Assembly: GCA_963742205.1 (NCBI GenBank)
Contig: CAVUKZ010000009.1
Span: 558,001 to 622,000 of the forward strand
From: WHSW01 sp963742205
GTDB taxonomy: Bacteria; Actinomycetota; Thermoleophilia; Solirubrobacterales; 70-9
Direction: 5' to 3'
Length of the DNA stretch: 64,000 nucleotides
The notes under the pieces were generated by a model. That model was not told the origin of the DNA, searched no databases, and saw only the letters and a list, made by a program, of their open reading frames with translations. The position numbers and the translations under genes are program-made. Shown here piece after piece: positions 35,602-44,602 of the stretch. The first letter of the stretch is position 1. Each line of letters begins with the position of its first letter.

Positions 35602-38184
35602 CTAGCTCTGTCTTCCCTCGGTCAGGTATCGCCGACCCTCCTCATAGCGCTCGCGGTAGGCGACGAATGCCGCGGATCGCTCAAGATCCGTTCCTGCTGA
35701 GGATACGACGCCGAGGGCCCGATCCGCGCCTGAGCCGTTCCAAACGACGATGCCCAGCTCGGCGAGCACCCTGGCTGGGCGCGCCGCCGGTTCCGGTGAC
35801 AGCGGGTGGGCGCGACCGTCGCCGCAGAGCAGGGCACGGGTGGCCGCCGCGCCGAGGCCGGTTCCCGGTGGTGCGACCAGCGCACGGTAGAGCGCGGCGA
35901 GCGAGCTTCGAGACGGCCACTCATCGGCGTGCACGCGCAGCGCGAACTCGCGCTCGGCCTCGCCGCTGAGCCGGTGCAGATAGCCCTCGCCCGCCTCGCA
36001 CAGCCGCTCCAGATGGGCGAACGGCGGCGGGTCGACGACGACCAGATGCGCGAAGCGACCGGCGAGGGCCGGGTCGCGGGCAAGGGCCGCCCAGTCGGCG
36101 AGCACGACGCCGCAGCCCGCGGTCGTGACCCGCGCCTCGGCCGCGGCGACGGCCTCGTCTCCGAGCCGCGCCGAGACGATCCCCAGCTCGCCACCGCCAA
36201 ACCGCGCCGGCCGCGCGACGCTCTCGACGAGCGCCCGCCGGCGCACGGCATCCGCGCACAGCGCCAACACCGCCTCGCCGCTGGAGGCGAGCGCCGCGAT
36301 CGTCGCCACGCCCGACGCACCGCGGCGGTCGACGGCCTCCCGCCTGCCCGGGGGCGTGGCGCACGGGGCGGGCCACGGCTGCAGCGCGCACGAGAGCTCG
36401 CGCTCAAAGCGCCGCCAGAACTCGTCGAAACCAATGCCGCCCGCCTCCTCCGCTTCGCGTCCGGGGGCGGGCGGGTCAGCCGAGGGATCACGTTCGCCGA
36501 GGGGATAGGCGGTCCCCAGCACCACCCGCGGCTCGATCGCGCCGTTCCACTCGTTGAGCTCGAGCTCAACCGAGAGGTCGAGCGGGCCGGAGGCGGCCGC
36601 GGCGTCGAGCGAACCGTTGACTCCGAAGGCGACGCCGAGCGCCCGCCGGGCCCCGCTGGTGATCACGAACCTGGCGTGCCTGTCGCCCTCGCCCATCGGG
36701 CGGACCTCGCCGAGCTTCGCGCCCGGCACGAGCAGGCGCACACCGGGGTTGCCGTTGCCGAACGGGGCGAGGCGCCGTAGCTGCTCGGCCACGTCGTGGC
36801 CCAGGCTCTCACCGCCGACGACCGCGTCGACGACCTCCACGGACGGGGTGGGAATCCCCTCGAGCTCCGCGGCGCAGTGCGCGGCGAACGCCGCCCGGAA
36901 GGCCTCGATCTCGCCGGCCGCGATCTCGAGGCCGGCGGCGGCGCGATGCCCTCCGAAGCGGGTCAGGTGCGAGCCGCAGGCCTGCAGCGCTCCGAGCAGA
37001 TCGAAGCCGGGGATGCTGCGTCCCGAGCCCCGGCCGTTGCCATCCGCGTCGAGCCCGATCAACACGGCCGGGCGCCGGTGGCGCTCGACGATCCGCGAGG
37101 CCACGATCCCGACGACGCCGGCGTGCCAGCCCTCACCGGCCAAGACGAGGCCGGCCGCGTCGGCGAGCTCCGGAGGCAGCTCGACCCGCGAGCGCTCCGC
37201 GGCGCCGAGGACCTCGAGCTCGACCGCCCGGCGCTCGCGGTTGGCGCGCTCGAGCTCGGCGGCGATCTGTTCCGCCCGCGCGAAGTCGTCGGTCAGCATC
37301 AGCTCGACGCCTGCGTCGGCGCGGTAGAGCCGGCCCGCAGCGTTGATCCGCGGCCCGAGCCGGAAGGCGAAGTCGCCCTCGTCGAGGCGCTCGGGCGCGA
37401 CGGAGGCGGAAGCCAGGAGCGCGCGGAGGCCGGGGCGCCGCGCGCGCCGCGCGACCTCCAGTCCCCGCCGGACGAGCGCTCGGTTCTCGCCCCGCAGCGG
37501 GACGAGATCGGCAACGGTCGCCAGCGCGACCAGGTCCAGGTCGGCCTCGGCCGCGCGCTCGCCGCGCAGCGCCGCCGCGAGCTTGTACGCGACCCCGGTC
37601 GCGCAGAGCTCGGAGAACGGGTACCCCGAGAGCGCCGGGTGAAGAATCGGACACGGCGGCAACTCGTCGCCCGGCTGATGGTGGTCGGTCACGATCACCT
37701 CGATGCCGGCGTCGAGCGCCGCTCCGACCTCGTCGACCGAGCCGATCCCGCAGTCCGTGGTCAGCAACATTGCGGTGCCGCGCCCGGCCAGCCGCTCGAC
37801 GGTGGCCTGCGTCAGCCCGTAGCCGTCCTCGAGCCGCCCGGGGATCAGCCAGTCGCAGTTGCCGCCCAGCTCCCGGATCGCGCGCACCAGGATCGCGGTC
37901 GAGCAGACGCCGTCGACGTCGTAGTCGCCGTGGACCGTGATCAGCCGGCCCGTGGTGATGGCCACGTGCAGCCGGTCGCACACCTCGGCCATCGCCTTGA
38001 ACAGGAACGGGTCGTGGTCGTCGGCGGCCGCGAGGAAGGCGCCCGCCGCCTCAACCGTCCGGTAGCCCCGGCGCACGAGGGTGACCGCGACCGGCTCGGC
38101 CAGCCCCAGTCCGTCCATCAACGCGCGCGCCTCCCCGTAGTCGAAGGGCTCGAGCGAGAACGATCTGGTCGCCAGTTCCGTCAC
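35602..38184 (-). CDS. recJ: single-stranded-DNA exonuclease RecJ with about 280-residue C-terminal extension
   Basis: RecJ degrades single-stranded DNA 5'-3' in recombination and repair. DHH motifs: VHGDYDVDGVCSTAILVRAI, LLTTDCGI and IVTDHHQPGDELP; DHHA1: HAGVVGIVASRIVERHRRPA and GSGRSIPGFDLLGAL; then an OB-like part. The core ends near residue 570. The remainder contains VDRRGASGVATIAALASSGE and RFAHLVVVDPPPFAHLERL, which look like a degenerate helicase/ATPase half without a true P-loop. 860 aa against about 550-600 for short RecJ. GTG start, TAGCCT six bases upstream. Confidence 0.95.
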   Translation of the reverse strand: MTELATRSFSLEPFDYGEARALMDGLGLAEPVAVTLVRRGYRTVEAAGAFLAAADDHDPFLFKAMAEVCDRLHVAITTGRLITVHGDYDVDGVCSTAILVRAIRELGGNCDWLIPGRLEDGYGLTQATVERLAGRGTAMLLTTDCGIGSVDEVGAALDAGIEVIVTDHHQPGDELPPCPILHPALSGYPFSELCATGVAYKLAAALRGERAAEADLDLVALATVADLVPLRGENRALVRRGLEVARRARRPGLRALLASASVAPERLDEGDFAFRLGPRINAAGRLYRADAGVELMLTDDFARAEQIAAELERANRERRAVELEVLGAAERSRVELPPELADAAGLVLAGEGWHAGVVGIVASRIVERHRRPAVLIGLDADGNGRGSGRSIPGFDLLGALQACGSHLTRFGGHRAAAGLEIAAGEIEAFRAAFAAHCAAELEGIPTPSVEVVDAVVGGESLGHDVAEQLRRLAPFGNGNPGVRLLVPGAKLGEVRPMGEGDRHARFVITSGARRALGVAFGVNGSLDAAAASGPLDLSVELELNEWNGAIEPRVVLGTAYPLGERDPSADPPAPGREAEEAGGIGFDEFWRRFERELSCALQPWPAPCATPPGRREAVDRRGASGVATIAALASSGEAVLALCADAVRRRALVESVARPARFGGGELGIVSARLGDEAVAAAEARVTTAGCGVVLADWAALARDPALAGRFAHLVVVDPPPFAHLERLCEAGEGYLHRLSGEAEREFALRVHADEWPSRSSLAALYRALVAPPGTGLGAAATRALLCGDGRAHPLSPEPAARPARVLAELGIVVWNGSGADRALGVVSSAGTDLERSAAFVAYRERYEEGRRYLTEGRQS

Positions 38185-38260
38185 GGCGCCAGGCTAGGAG
38201 TCGCCTGGGACGGAACTTTCGCCCCCGGGGCGCCGGGCCCGATAATCCGCGCAGGTCAAA

Positions 38261-38289
38261 CGAAAGAGGCGGCCCGGTCGGGCCGCCTC
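38261..38289 (-). terminator. intrinsic terminator after the His-rich gene
   Basis: Minus strand: GAGGCGGCCC, loop GACC, GGGCCGCCTC (10-bp perfect stem), then TTTCGTTT. It lies 25 bases after the stop of the His-rich gene and before recJ, so recJ should have its own promoter. Confidence 0.85.
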
Positions 38290-38314
38290 TCGACGCACGC
38301 GCTGCGGGTGGCGA

Positions 38315-38608
38315 TCAGTCGTCGCTGCCGTGATCGTCGCCCGGCTCGATGCCGTGCCCACCGTTGTCGTCCCCGGGCTCCAGTCCCTGCCCGTGGTCGT
38401 CACCGGCCTCGTTGCCATGCCCGCCGTGGTCGTCGCCGGGCTCATGGTGATGGCCGTGGTGACCGTGATGGTGGTGGCCGTGATGCTCGTGGCCGGGCGG
38501 GTCGTCGGCACCGTGGCTCGCCGAGGCGATTCCCGCCGCGGTCCCGCCGAGCGCCAGGGTCGCCGCCGCGGCGAGCCCGGCGATCTTCTTAGTCCTGACT
38601 GGGTTCAT
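38315..38608 (-). CDS. secreted His/Asp/Gly-rich peptide, probable metal binder
   Basis: 97 aa from ATG 38608, preceded by AGGAGGACAG. Signal peptide: NPVRTKKIAGLAAAATLALG then GTAAGIASASHGADD. Mature part: a run of histidines (HEHHGHHHHGHHGHHHEPG) followed by about four repeats of an EPGDDHGGHG type unit. His/Asp density suggests binding of zinc, nickel or copper outside the cytoplasm. The shared 26-bp motif upstream links it to the two-component system directly before it. Confidence 0.82.
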   Translation of the reverse strand: MNPVRTKKIAGLAAAATLALGGTAAGIASASHGADDPPGHEHHGHHHHGHHGHHHEPGDDHGGHGNEAGDDHGQGLEPGDDNGGHGIEPGDDHGSDD

Positions 38609-38671
38609 CTCGTCTGTCCTCCTGGGTTCGTCGTCCGTGGAGGGTCGAGGAAACCGGAGCCAGGGTCGAGC

Positions 38672-38697
38672 TTTCAACGGGACATTGGTCGTAGGAC
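38672..38697 (-). promoter_or_regulatory. shared 26-bp motif, site 1 (upstream of the His-rich gene)
   Basis: Minus strand GTCCTACGACC, AATGTCC, two bases, TTGAAA. It agrees with site 2 (40783-40808) at 21 of 26 positions with identical spacing, and lies about 65-90 bases before ATG 38608. TTGAAA could be a -35; the matching -10 is weak, as expected for an activated promoter. Confidence 0.55.
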
Positions 38698-38710
38698 CCC
38701 CCCGCGGGCG

Positions 38711-39337
38711 TCAGGAGGGGGCGTTGAGCCCGTGCTCGGTCGCCCACAGCGCGGCCTCGGTCCTCGTGGTCGCGCCGATGCGCCGGTAAATGTTCGTCAG
38801 GTGGGCCTTGACGGTCTTCTCGCTGATCTCCAGGCGGCGCGCGATCAGCTTGTTCGGCAGCCCGGCCGCGATCAGCCCCAGCACCTCCTGTTCGCGCTGG
38901 GTCAGCTCGGCGTCGACCCCACCCTGGCGGGCGCTCAGCAGCGCCTGCGCCGCCTTCGGGGCCAGCGGCGCCTCCCCGGCCGCCGCGGCCCGCACACCGC
39001 GGAAGAGCTCGTCCGGCTCCGCGTCCTTGAGCAGGTAGCCGATCGCTCCCGCGTCGAGCGCCTCGAGGATGCGTCGCTGATCGGAGAACGAGGTCAGGAC
39101 GACGACGCGTACCTCCTGCTGCGTCGCGCGGATCCGGCGCGTGGCCTCGATGCCGTCGACCACGGGCATCGAGAGATCCATCAGGACCACGTCCGGCTCC
39201 TCCGCGGCCGCGAGTTCGATCGCCTCGGCGCCGTCCCCGGCCACGCCGACCACGTCGATGTCCTCGGCGCCCGAGAGCAGCTCCTCGAGGCCGGCGCGGA
39301 CGAGCGCGTGGTCCTCGACTATCAGCACCCGGATCAC
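38711..39337 (-). CDS. NarL/FixJ-type response regulator
   Basis: Receiver domain: IRVLIVEDHALVRAGLEELL, phospho-acceptor Asp in DVVLMDLSMPVVDGIEATRR, Thr/Ser in VVVLTSFSD and Lys in GYLLKDAEPDELFRG. Output: LuxR-type HTH with LTQREQEVLGLIAAGLPNKL and ISEKTVKAHLTNIYRRIGAT. 208 aa. The start overlaps the sensor kinase stop by four bases. Likely target sites: the shared motif at 38672 and 40783. Confidence 0.95.
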   Translation of the reverse strand: MIRVLIVEDHALVRAGLEELLSGAEDIDVVGVAGDGAEAIELAAAEEPDVVLMDLSMPVVDGIEATRRIRATQQEVRVVVLTSFSDQRRILEALDAGAIGYLLKDAEPDELFRGVRAAAAGEAPLAPKAAQALLSARQGGVDAELTQREQEVLGLIAAGLPNKLIARRLEISEKTVKAHLTNIYRRIGATTRTEAALWATEHGLNAPS

Positions 39338-40662
39338 GTCGAGGCCTCGAGCTCGATTCGCGTCCCGCGCCCGGGCTCCGAGTCGATCCGCAGCGCGCCA
39401 CCCGCATCGCGCGCGAGGTCGGAGAGCATGCGCAGGCCGAAGTGGCCGCCCTCGCCGTCGGCGACGTCGGGGACGAACCCCCGGCCGTCGTCCTCGACCA
39501 CCAGGGTCGCGGTCCCGTTGCTGCGCGCAGCGCAGATCCGCAGCGTGCTCGCGCCGGAATGCGCGACGACGTTGCGGATCGACTCCTGGGCCACGCGGAA
39601 GAACAGCGTCTCCAGCTCCTCGGGCAGGGCAAGATCAGGCGGCACCTCGAGCACGGTATGGATCCCGCGGGCGTCGATGCCGGCGACCACGTCCGAAAGC
39701 GCCGCGCCAAGCCCGGCGCGGTGCAGGTCGGCTGGGTAGATCTCGACCAGGAGGCCGCGAAGGTCGCGGACGCTCTGCCGCAACCTGCCGGCCGTCTCGC
39801 GCATCAGCTCTCCGTTCGCGCCGGTGGTCTCACCGTCACGGGCGGCCGCCGCCGCAAGCGAGTAGGAGGCGCCGGCAAGGTCCTGCACGACGCCGTCATG
39901 GAGGTCCTGGGCGATCCGCCGACGCTCCATCTCCGAGGCATCGATCGCCCGCCGCAGCAGCAGCTCGCGCTCGCGCTGACCACGGCGCAGGCGGCGCGCC
40001 AGCGACCACGCGAGCGGTAGCTGCAGAGCGGCGAGCACCAGCAGCGCGCCGATCAGCACCGGACCGAGGGTCGACCAGACGCGTCCGCTCGCCGAGTCGA
40101 CGAACGCGGAGCGAATGTAGGTCTCGAAGAGCAGCGGCTCGCCGTCGGGGGCATGAATCGGCAGATAGACCTCGAGCAGCTCGCCGAGGCCGCGCTCGAA
40201 ACGGTTCTCCGGGCGCGAGAGGTCGGTGGTCTCCGCCTCGGTGTTGCCGTTTGTGAGGCTGGCCTGGTCGTCGGCGCCGAGCGTGTAGTTGTCGCCGATC
40301 AGCCGCGGCTCATCCGAGTAGATGATCTCCCCGTTGCGCTTCCAGATCTTCACCCGCTCGATGCCGTCGTGACTGAGGATCCGATCGCGCACGATGGCGT
40401 CGAGATGCCGAATTGCCGCGGGGTCGCCGGCGAGCAGTGCGGGGCTCAACTCGGGCTCGACGATCCCCTCGCCGGCGAGCTGCGTGACGCGCTTGGCGTC
40501 GCGGATGGCTTCGTCCTCACCGGCGCGGTTGAGTAGATACGCGGCAACCGCCCCCACCACCGCCACCGCAGCGATCGCGGCGAGCGTGAACCCGAACACG
40601 GGGCTACGAAGCCTCGCTCGGAGGCCCGCGAGGATCGAGCTGCTCTTGCCTTCCGGACTCAC
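39334..40662 (-). CDS. membrane sensor histidine kinase of the NarX/DesK (HisKA_3) type
   Basis: Starting at GTG 40662 (SPEGKSSSILAGLRARLRSP; longer starts possible) the protein has TM1 FGFTLAAIAAVAVVGAVAAY, an extracytoplasmic domain of about 150 residues (DGIERVKIWKRNGEIIYSDE), and TM2 LGPVLIGALLVLAALQLPLA. The phospho-acceptor His is in ERRRIAQDLHDGVVQDLAGA, with ATPase motifs FFRVAQESIRNVVAHSGAS and VVEDDGRGFVPD. It pairs with the response regulator after it. The signal is unknown. Confidence 0.93.
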   Translation of the reverse strand: MSPEGKSSSILAGLRARLRSPVFGFTLAAIAAVAVVGAVAAYLLNRAGEDEAIRDAKRVTQLAGEGIVEPELSPALLAGDPAAIRHLDAIVRDRILSHDGIERVKIWKRNGEIIYSDEPRLIGDNYTLGADDQASLTNGNTEAETTDLSRPENRFERGLGELLEVYLPIHAPDGEPLLFETYIRSAFVDSASGRVWSTLGPVLIGALLVLAALQLPLAWSLARRLRRGQRERELLLRRAIDASEMERRRIAQDLHDGVVQDLAGASYSLAAAAARDGETTGANGELMRETAGRLRQSVRDLRGLLVEIYPADLHRAGLGAALSDVVAGIDARGIHTVLEVPPDLALPEELETLFFRVAQESIRNVVAHSGASTLRICAARSNGTATLVVEDDGRGFVPDVADGEGGHFGLRMLSDLARDAGGALRIDSEPGRGTRIELEAST

Positions 40663-40782
40663 CTGATCCGCACCCTGCGCGTGTCCCTCGAACACCGAGG
40701 GACGCGGATGAGAGTACGGGGAAGTCACTGGGAGGCGGGCCGGTACGGGCGCACCCGGGAGGTTCGCCCCGGGCGGTCGCGA

Positions 40783-40808
40783 TCTCAATTGGACATAGGT
40801 CGTACGAC
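40783..40808 (-). promoter_or_regulatory. shared 26-bp motif, site 2 (upstream of the sensor kinase gene)
   Basis: Minus strand GTCGTACGACC, TATGTCC, two bases, TTGAGA, about 120-145 bases before the kinase start. GTCGTACGAC is a perfect palindrome. Same layout as site 1, consistent with autoregulation by the response regulator. A small hairpin CCCTCG/CGAGGG lies further down at 40684-40700. Confidence 0.55.
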
Positions 40809-40867
40809 TCGGGCTGCGCGGCGAGAAACGTCCGCGCCGAAGCGCGCCGCGCGATTTGGTCACGGGG

Positions 40868-41146
40868 CTAGGCCTCGACCGCGAGGCGCTCGGCTTCCTG
40901 GCGAGCGCCGACGTAGTACGCGGTCGCGATTCCGAGCAGGGTCCCGGGCAGGGCGAAGATCACCGTCTCGATCCCGGTCTGGCCGAGCGAGTCGCCGATC
41001 AGGATCTGCGCGATCGCGCCCGTCAGCAGCGCCCCGACAACGGCGCCGAGCAGGGCGCCGACGATCCCGCCCCAGAAGCGGTCCGGGAGGAAGACGGTGA
41101 AGTGCCAGAGGGCGACCCCGGTGGTGAACCAGACAAGCGCTGCCAT
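40868..41146 (-). CDS. small membrane protein after secDF
   Basis: 92 aa with three hydrophobic stretches: MAALVWFTTGVALWHFTVF, the Gly-rich GGIVGALLGAVVGALLTGAI and ETVIFALPGTLLGIATAYYV. The Gly-rich helix recalls small GlsB/YeaQ-like or transglycosylase-associated membrane proteins, but the match is loose. Its ATG overlaps the secDF stop (TGATG), so it is coupled to secDF. Confidence 0.7.
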   Translation of the reverse strand: MAALVWFTTGVALWHFTVFLPDRFWGGIVGALLGAVVGALLTGAIAQILIGDSLGQTGIETVIFALPGTLLGIATAYYVGARQEAERLAVEA

Positions 41147-44063
41147 CAGCGACTCCTCCCGTGCTTGCGCCGGCGGCGCGACTGCTTTTTCGGCGGCTTC
41201 GGCGGCGGCTTGGTGCGCTCGGCCTCGGCCTCGGGGCGCCCGGCAACCCCGTCGCCGGTCTCCTCGGGGCTCGGCGTGGGCGGCGTCACGCGCTCAACGG
41301 GCGGGTCGGCCACGGCCACCGGCGCCGTCGCGGGAGCGGTCTCCGGTTCCGTCGGCGGCGCCACGGCGGCGGCGCTGCCATCGCCGACCGGCTCCGCAGC
41401 CGTGTGGCGCTCGACCTCGTCGATCCGCGCCACGACGTTGTCCTCCGGGAACGTCGGCACGAAGCCCATCGCCTCCTTGATGCGCGCGCGACGCGATCGG
41501 TAGGCGGGTTCTCGCTCCTTCCATTCGGTCAGCACCGGCGAGGCGATGAAGATCGACGAGTACGTACCGGAGGCGACCCCGACCATCATCGCGAAGGCGA
41601 AGTCCTTGAGCGTGTCGCCGCCGAAGATCAGGAGCACCCCGATCAGGAACACGGTCGACAACCCGGTGATCAGCGATCGGGTGAGGACCTCGCTCATCGA
41701 GCGGTTGACGATCTGCGAGAACGCGGCGCGGGGCATTCGGGGCACGTTCTCCCGCACTCGGTCGAAGACGATGATCGTGTCGTACATCGAGTAACCGAGG
41801 ATGGTTAAGAAGGCCGCGACGGTTCCGCTCGTCACCTCCCGCCCGACGAGCGCATACACGCCGGCGGTGATCAGGATGTCGTGGACCAGGGCGATCAGCA
41901 CCGGCACCGCGTACTTGGCCTCGAATCTGATCGCGACGTAGGCCGAGATCACGAGCAGGCTGAAGATGATCGCGATCACGGCCTTGTTGGCCACCTGCTG
42001 GCCGAAGGTGGGCCCGACGGATTGCGAGTTGAAGCTGGCGTCCCCGTTCTCGAGCCCGAAGGTCTCGTCGAGCAGCGGCTGCACCTTGCCCGTCTGCTCC
42101 GGCGGGATCTGCGCCTGGATCTGGATCACGTTGCTGCCGAAGTCGGGGTTCTCGGTCTCCTGGATCTTCGCTTCGCCCGCGCCGTCGATGCCGCCGTCCT
42201 CGAGCGCCGAGCGCACGTCGTCGACGCTCGCCGGCTCGGCCAGCGCGGCCTCGATCCGGTCCCGGACTCGAAGTCGATCCCGAGGTTGAGCTGCTTGGTC
42301 GCGAAGGCGATCGCCCCGATCGCCAGGATCACCCCGGAGATCGAGAAGAAGTACTTCGAGGCGCCGGTGAAGTCGAACTTCCACTGCCGCCCCTCGCCCC
42401 TGGCGCCGAGGAACGACGGCGAGCGGATGAGGTTCGAGCGTCCGAGCAGCCCGATGATCGCCTGCGTGAACAGCACGGCCGTGAACAGGGAGACGATCGT
42501 TCCGATGCCGAGCGTGAAGGCGAAGCCCTTGACGCCCGCGGTCGCGAGCCCGAAGAGGATGAACGCGGTCAGCAGGATGATCACGTTCGCGTCGACGATC
42601 GTCGCGATCCCCTTGCGGTAGCCCTCGGAGATCGCCGACATCATGGATCTCCCGGCGCGCACCTCTTCCTTGATCCGCTCGAAGATGACGATGTTCGAGT
42701 CGGCCGCGACGCCGATGGTGAGGATCAATCCCGCGATCCCCGGCAGCGTGACCGTGATCGGCAGCGCCTTGATCAGGGCGAAGTAGAAGAGCGCGTACAC
42801 CAGCAGCCCGAGCGCCGCGATCAGCCCGAGGAAGCGGTAGTAGAAGAGCAGGAAGAGGACCACGAGGCCGAGCCCGATCAGGCCCGCCTTCAGGCCCTGG
42901 TCGAGCGCCTGCTGGCCCAGCGTGGCCGAGACGGTCGACTGGCTGATCAGCGCCAGCTTGATCGGCAGGGCGCCGATCTTCAGCACCTCGGCGAGGTCGT
43001 TGGCCTCCTGGGCCGTGACGCCGGAGATCTGGGCGCCGGTGCGGCCGTCGATCCCGTTCGGGTTGTCGATGAAGTTGATGATCGGGCGGGAGATCAGCTC
43101 GCCGTCGAGGACGATCGCGAACGAGCCCGAGAACTGGTCGGCCTGGTTGGAGGCGATGCCACCGCACGGGGTGCTGGTGGCGGCGAAGCAATCGGCGGCG
43201 CCGCGCTGAGCGATCTCCTGGGTGACGCTCGCGAACGCCTCCTGGCCCGAGTCGGTGAAGTTGAAGTCGACCGTCGGCTGGTTGAACTGGTCGGTGCCGG
43301 GCTTCGGGTCGGTGATCTGGTCGCCCGTGAGGCTCGGCTTGTCGTGGAGGACGAAGAACTGCGATCCGGTCGCCGACTCGTCGACGTCGGTGGTCGGGTC
43401 GTCGTCGGGCTTGTCCTCGAGCACCACCGTGCCCTGCGGGACCGCGAGCAGCTTCGTGTTCGGCGGCTGCTTCTCGTTCGGCGAGCTCGCGAACAGGTCG
43501 ACCTTCTTCTCCGACGGGTCGCCGATCGGCTCCAGGGTGTTCGCGTCGAAGAGGTAGTAGGTGTCGCCGCTCGCGGTACACCCCTGCTTCGCACACTGCT
43601 CGTCCGAGACCGGCGCTTGCTTGGACGCGGCCAGCACCGCGTCGTAGAGGCGGTTGTAGGGGCGCTCCGCCGGGTCCTGGACCGACTTGTTCGGCGGGAT
43701 GACGTTCGGTTCGAAGTCGTACAGGTACAGCTGGGCGGTCGTGCCGACCGACTCGGCCGCCCGGTCGGCGTTCGAGACGTTCGGGAGCCCGATCTCGATC
43801 TGGTCGCCGCCGACGCGGGAGATCTCCGGCTCGGAGACGCCGAGGGAGTCGACGCGCTGGCGGATGATCTCGATCGCCCGGTCGATGTCCTCCGGGGTGA
43901 CGTCGGGCACCTGCGGCGTCGGCCGGCCCTGGTAGACCAGCTCGGTGCCGCCCTTGAGATCGAGGCCGAGGACCGTCGGCTTCTTGGCGATCACGTAGAT
44001 CGAGGTCGCGAGCAGGACGACCACGAGTCCGAGGATGATCAGGCTGTTACGACGCTTGCCCAT
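41146..44063 (-). CDS. secDF: fused preprotein translocase subunit SecDF, one frame break
   Basis: SecD and SecF use the proton-motive force to help pull secreted proteins through SecYEG. SecD half: VLGLDLKGGTELVYQGR, the large P1 domain with a variable insertion, and TITVTLPGIAGLILTIGVAA in its membrane part. SecF follows without a new start: KYFFSISGVILAIGAIAFAT, NLGIDFESGT, and later TILGYSMYDTIIVFDRVREN. At about 42262 a C is missing from ACCCGG, shifting the frame; restoring it gives 972 aa. The C-terminus is a long Pro/Glu then basic tail (KKQSRRRRKHGRSR). Confidence 0.93.
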
Positions 44064-44072
44064 CGGGGCTTC

Positions 44073-44555
44073 TTACTGGGGGGTGAGCACGAGCAGCAGC
44101 CCGCCGTCATCGTCGTAGGCGGGGAACAGGTCGCAGACGGCCTCGGCCGGCAGGTCGCCCTCGGCGTTCACCGCCACCCGCTTGCCCAACGAGCGCACGC
44201 CCCACTCCAGAGTCGTCTCGATCGGGTCCGTGACCCCATTGCCATCGGTGTCGGCGGTTCGACCGCCGTCGCCTTCGTCGATCCACTCGAGCCCGAGCAC
44301 CTCGCGGACCGGGCGGCCGATCACCTGCTCGTCCTTGAGCCCGGTGAGCTCGAAGCCGTTGCGACCGACATCGAGCAATCTCCCCTGCTGGTCGCAGATG
44401 AAGAACGCCGCGTCGGGTGCCGGGTAGTAGTCGTCGAGCAACTCGAAGAGGAACGGGGCGCCGCATTTCGAGCACGCCTTGGGCCGCGGGCTGAGTCCGG
44501 TCCGCTCGCCTGAGAGCTCGCGGTTCCCGCAGTTCGGACAGATGAAGAACGGCAC
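44073..44555 (-). CDS. zinc-ribbon plus PAS-like sensory protein
   Basis: 160 aa. The N-terminus has two Cys pairs (FFICPNCGNRE and PKACSKCGAPF), a zinc ribbon. A PAS-like domain follows: AAFFICDQQGRLLDVGRNGF, ELTGLKDEQVIGRPVREVLG. The C-terminal part has DTDGNGVTDPIETTLEWGVR, an EF-hand-like Asp-rich loop, and a final strand GGLLLVLTP. GTG start; TAGGCT seven bases upstream suggests leaderless mRNA. It occupies the slot usually held by yajC between ruvB and secD. Function unknown. Confidence 0.75.
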   Translation of the reverse strand: MPFFICPNCGNRELSGERTGLSPRPKACSKCGAPFLFELLDDYYPAPDAAFFICDQQGRLLDVGRNGFELTGLKDEQVIGRPVREVLGLEWIDEGDGGRTADTDGNGVTDPIETTLEWGVRSLGKRVAVNAEGDLPAEAVCDLFPAYDDDGGLLLVLTPQ

Positions 44556-44602
44556 GCGTCGAAGCCTAGCGATGGTGCTGATCGCGGACGAAGCGCCCGT
44601 GC

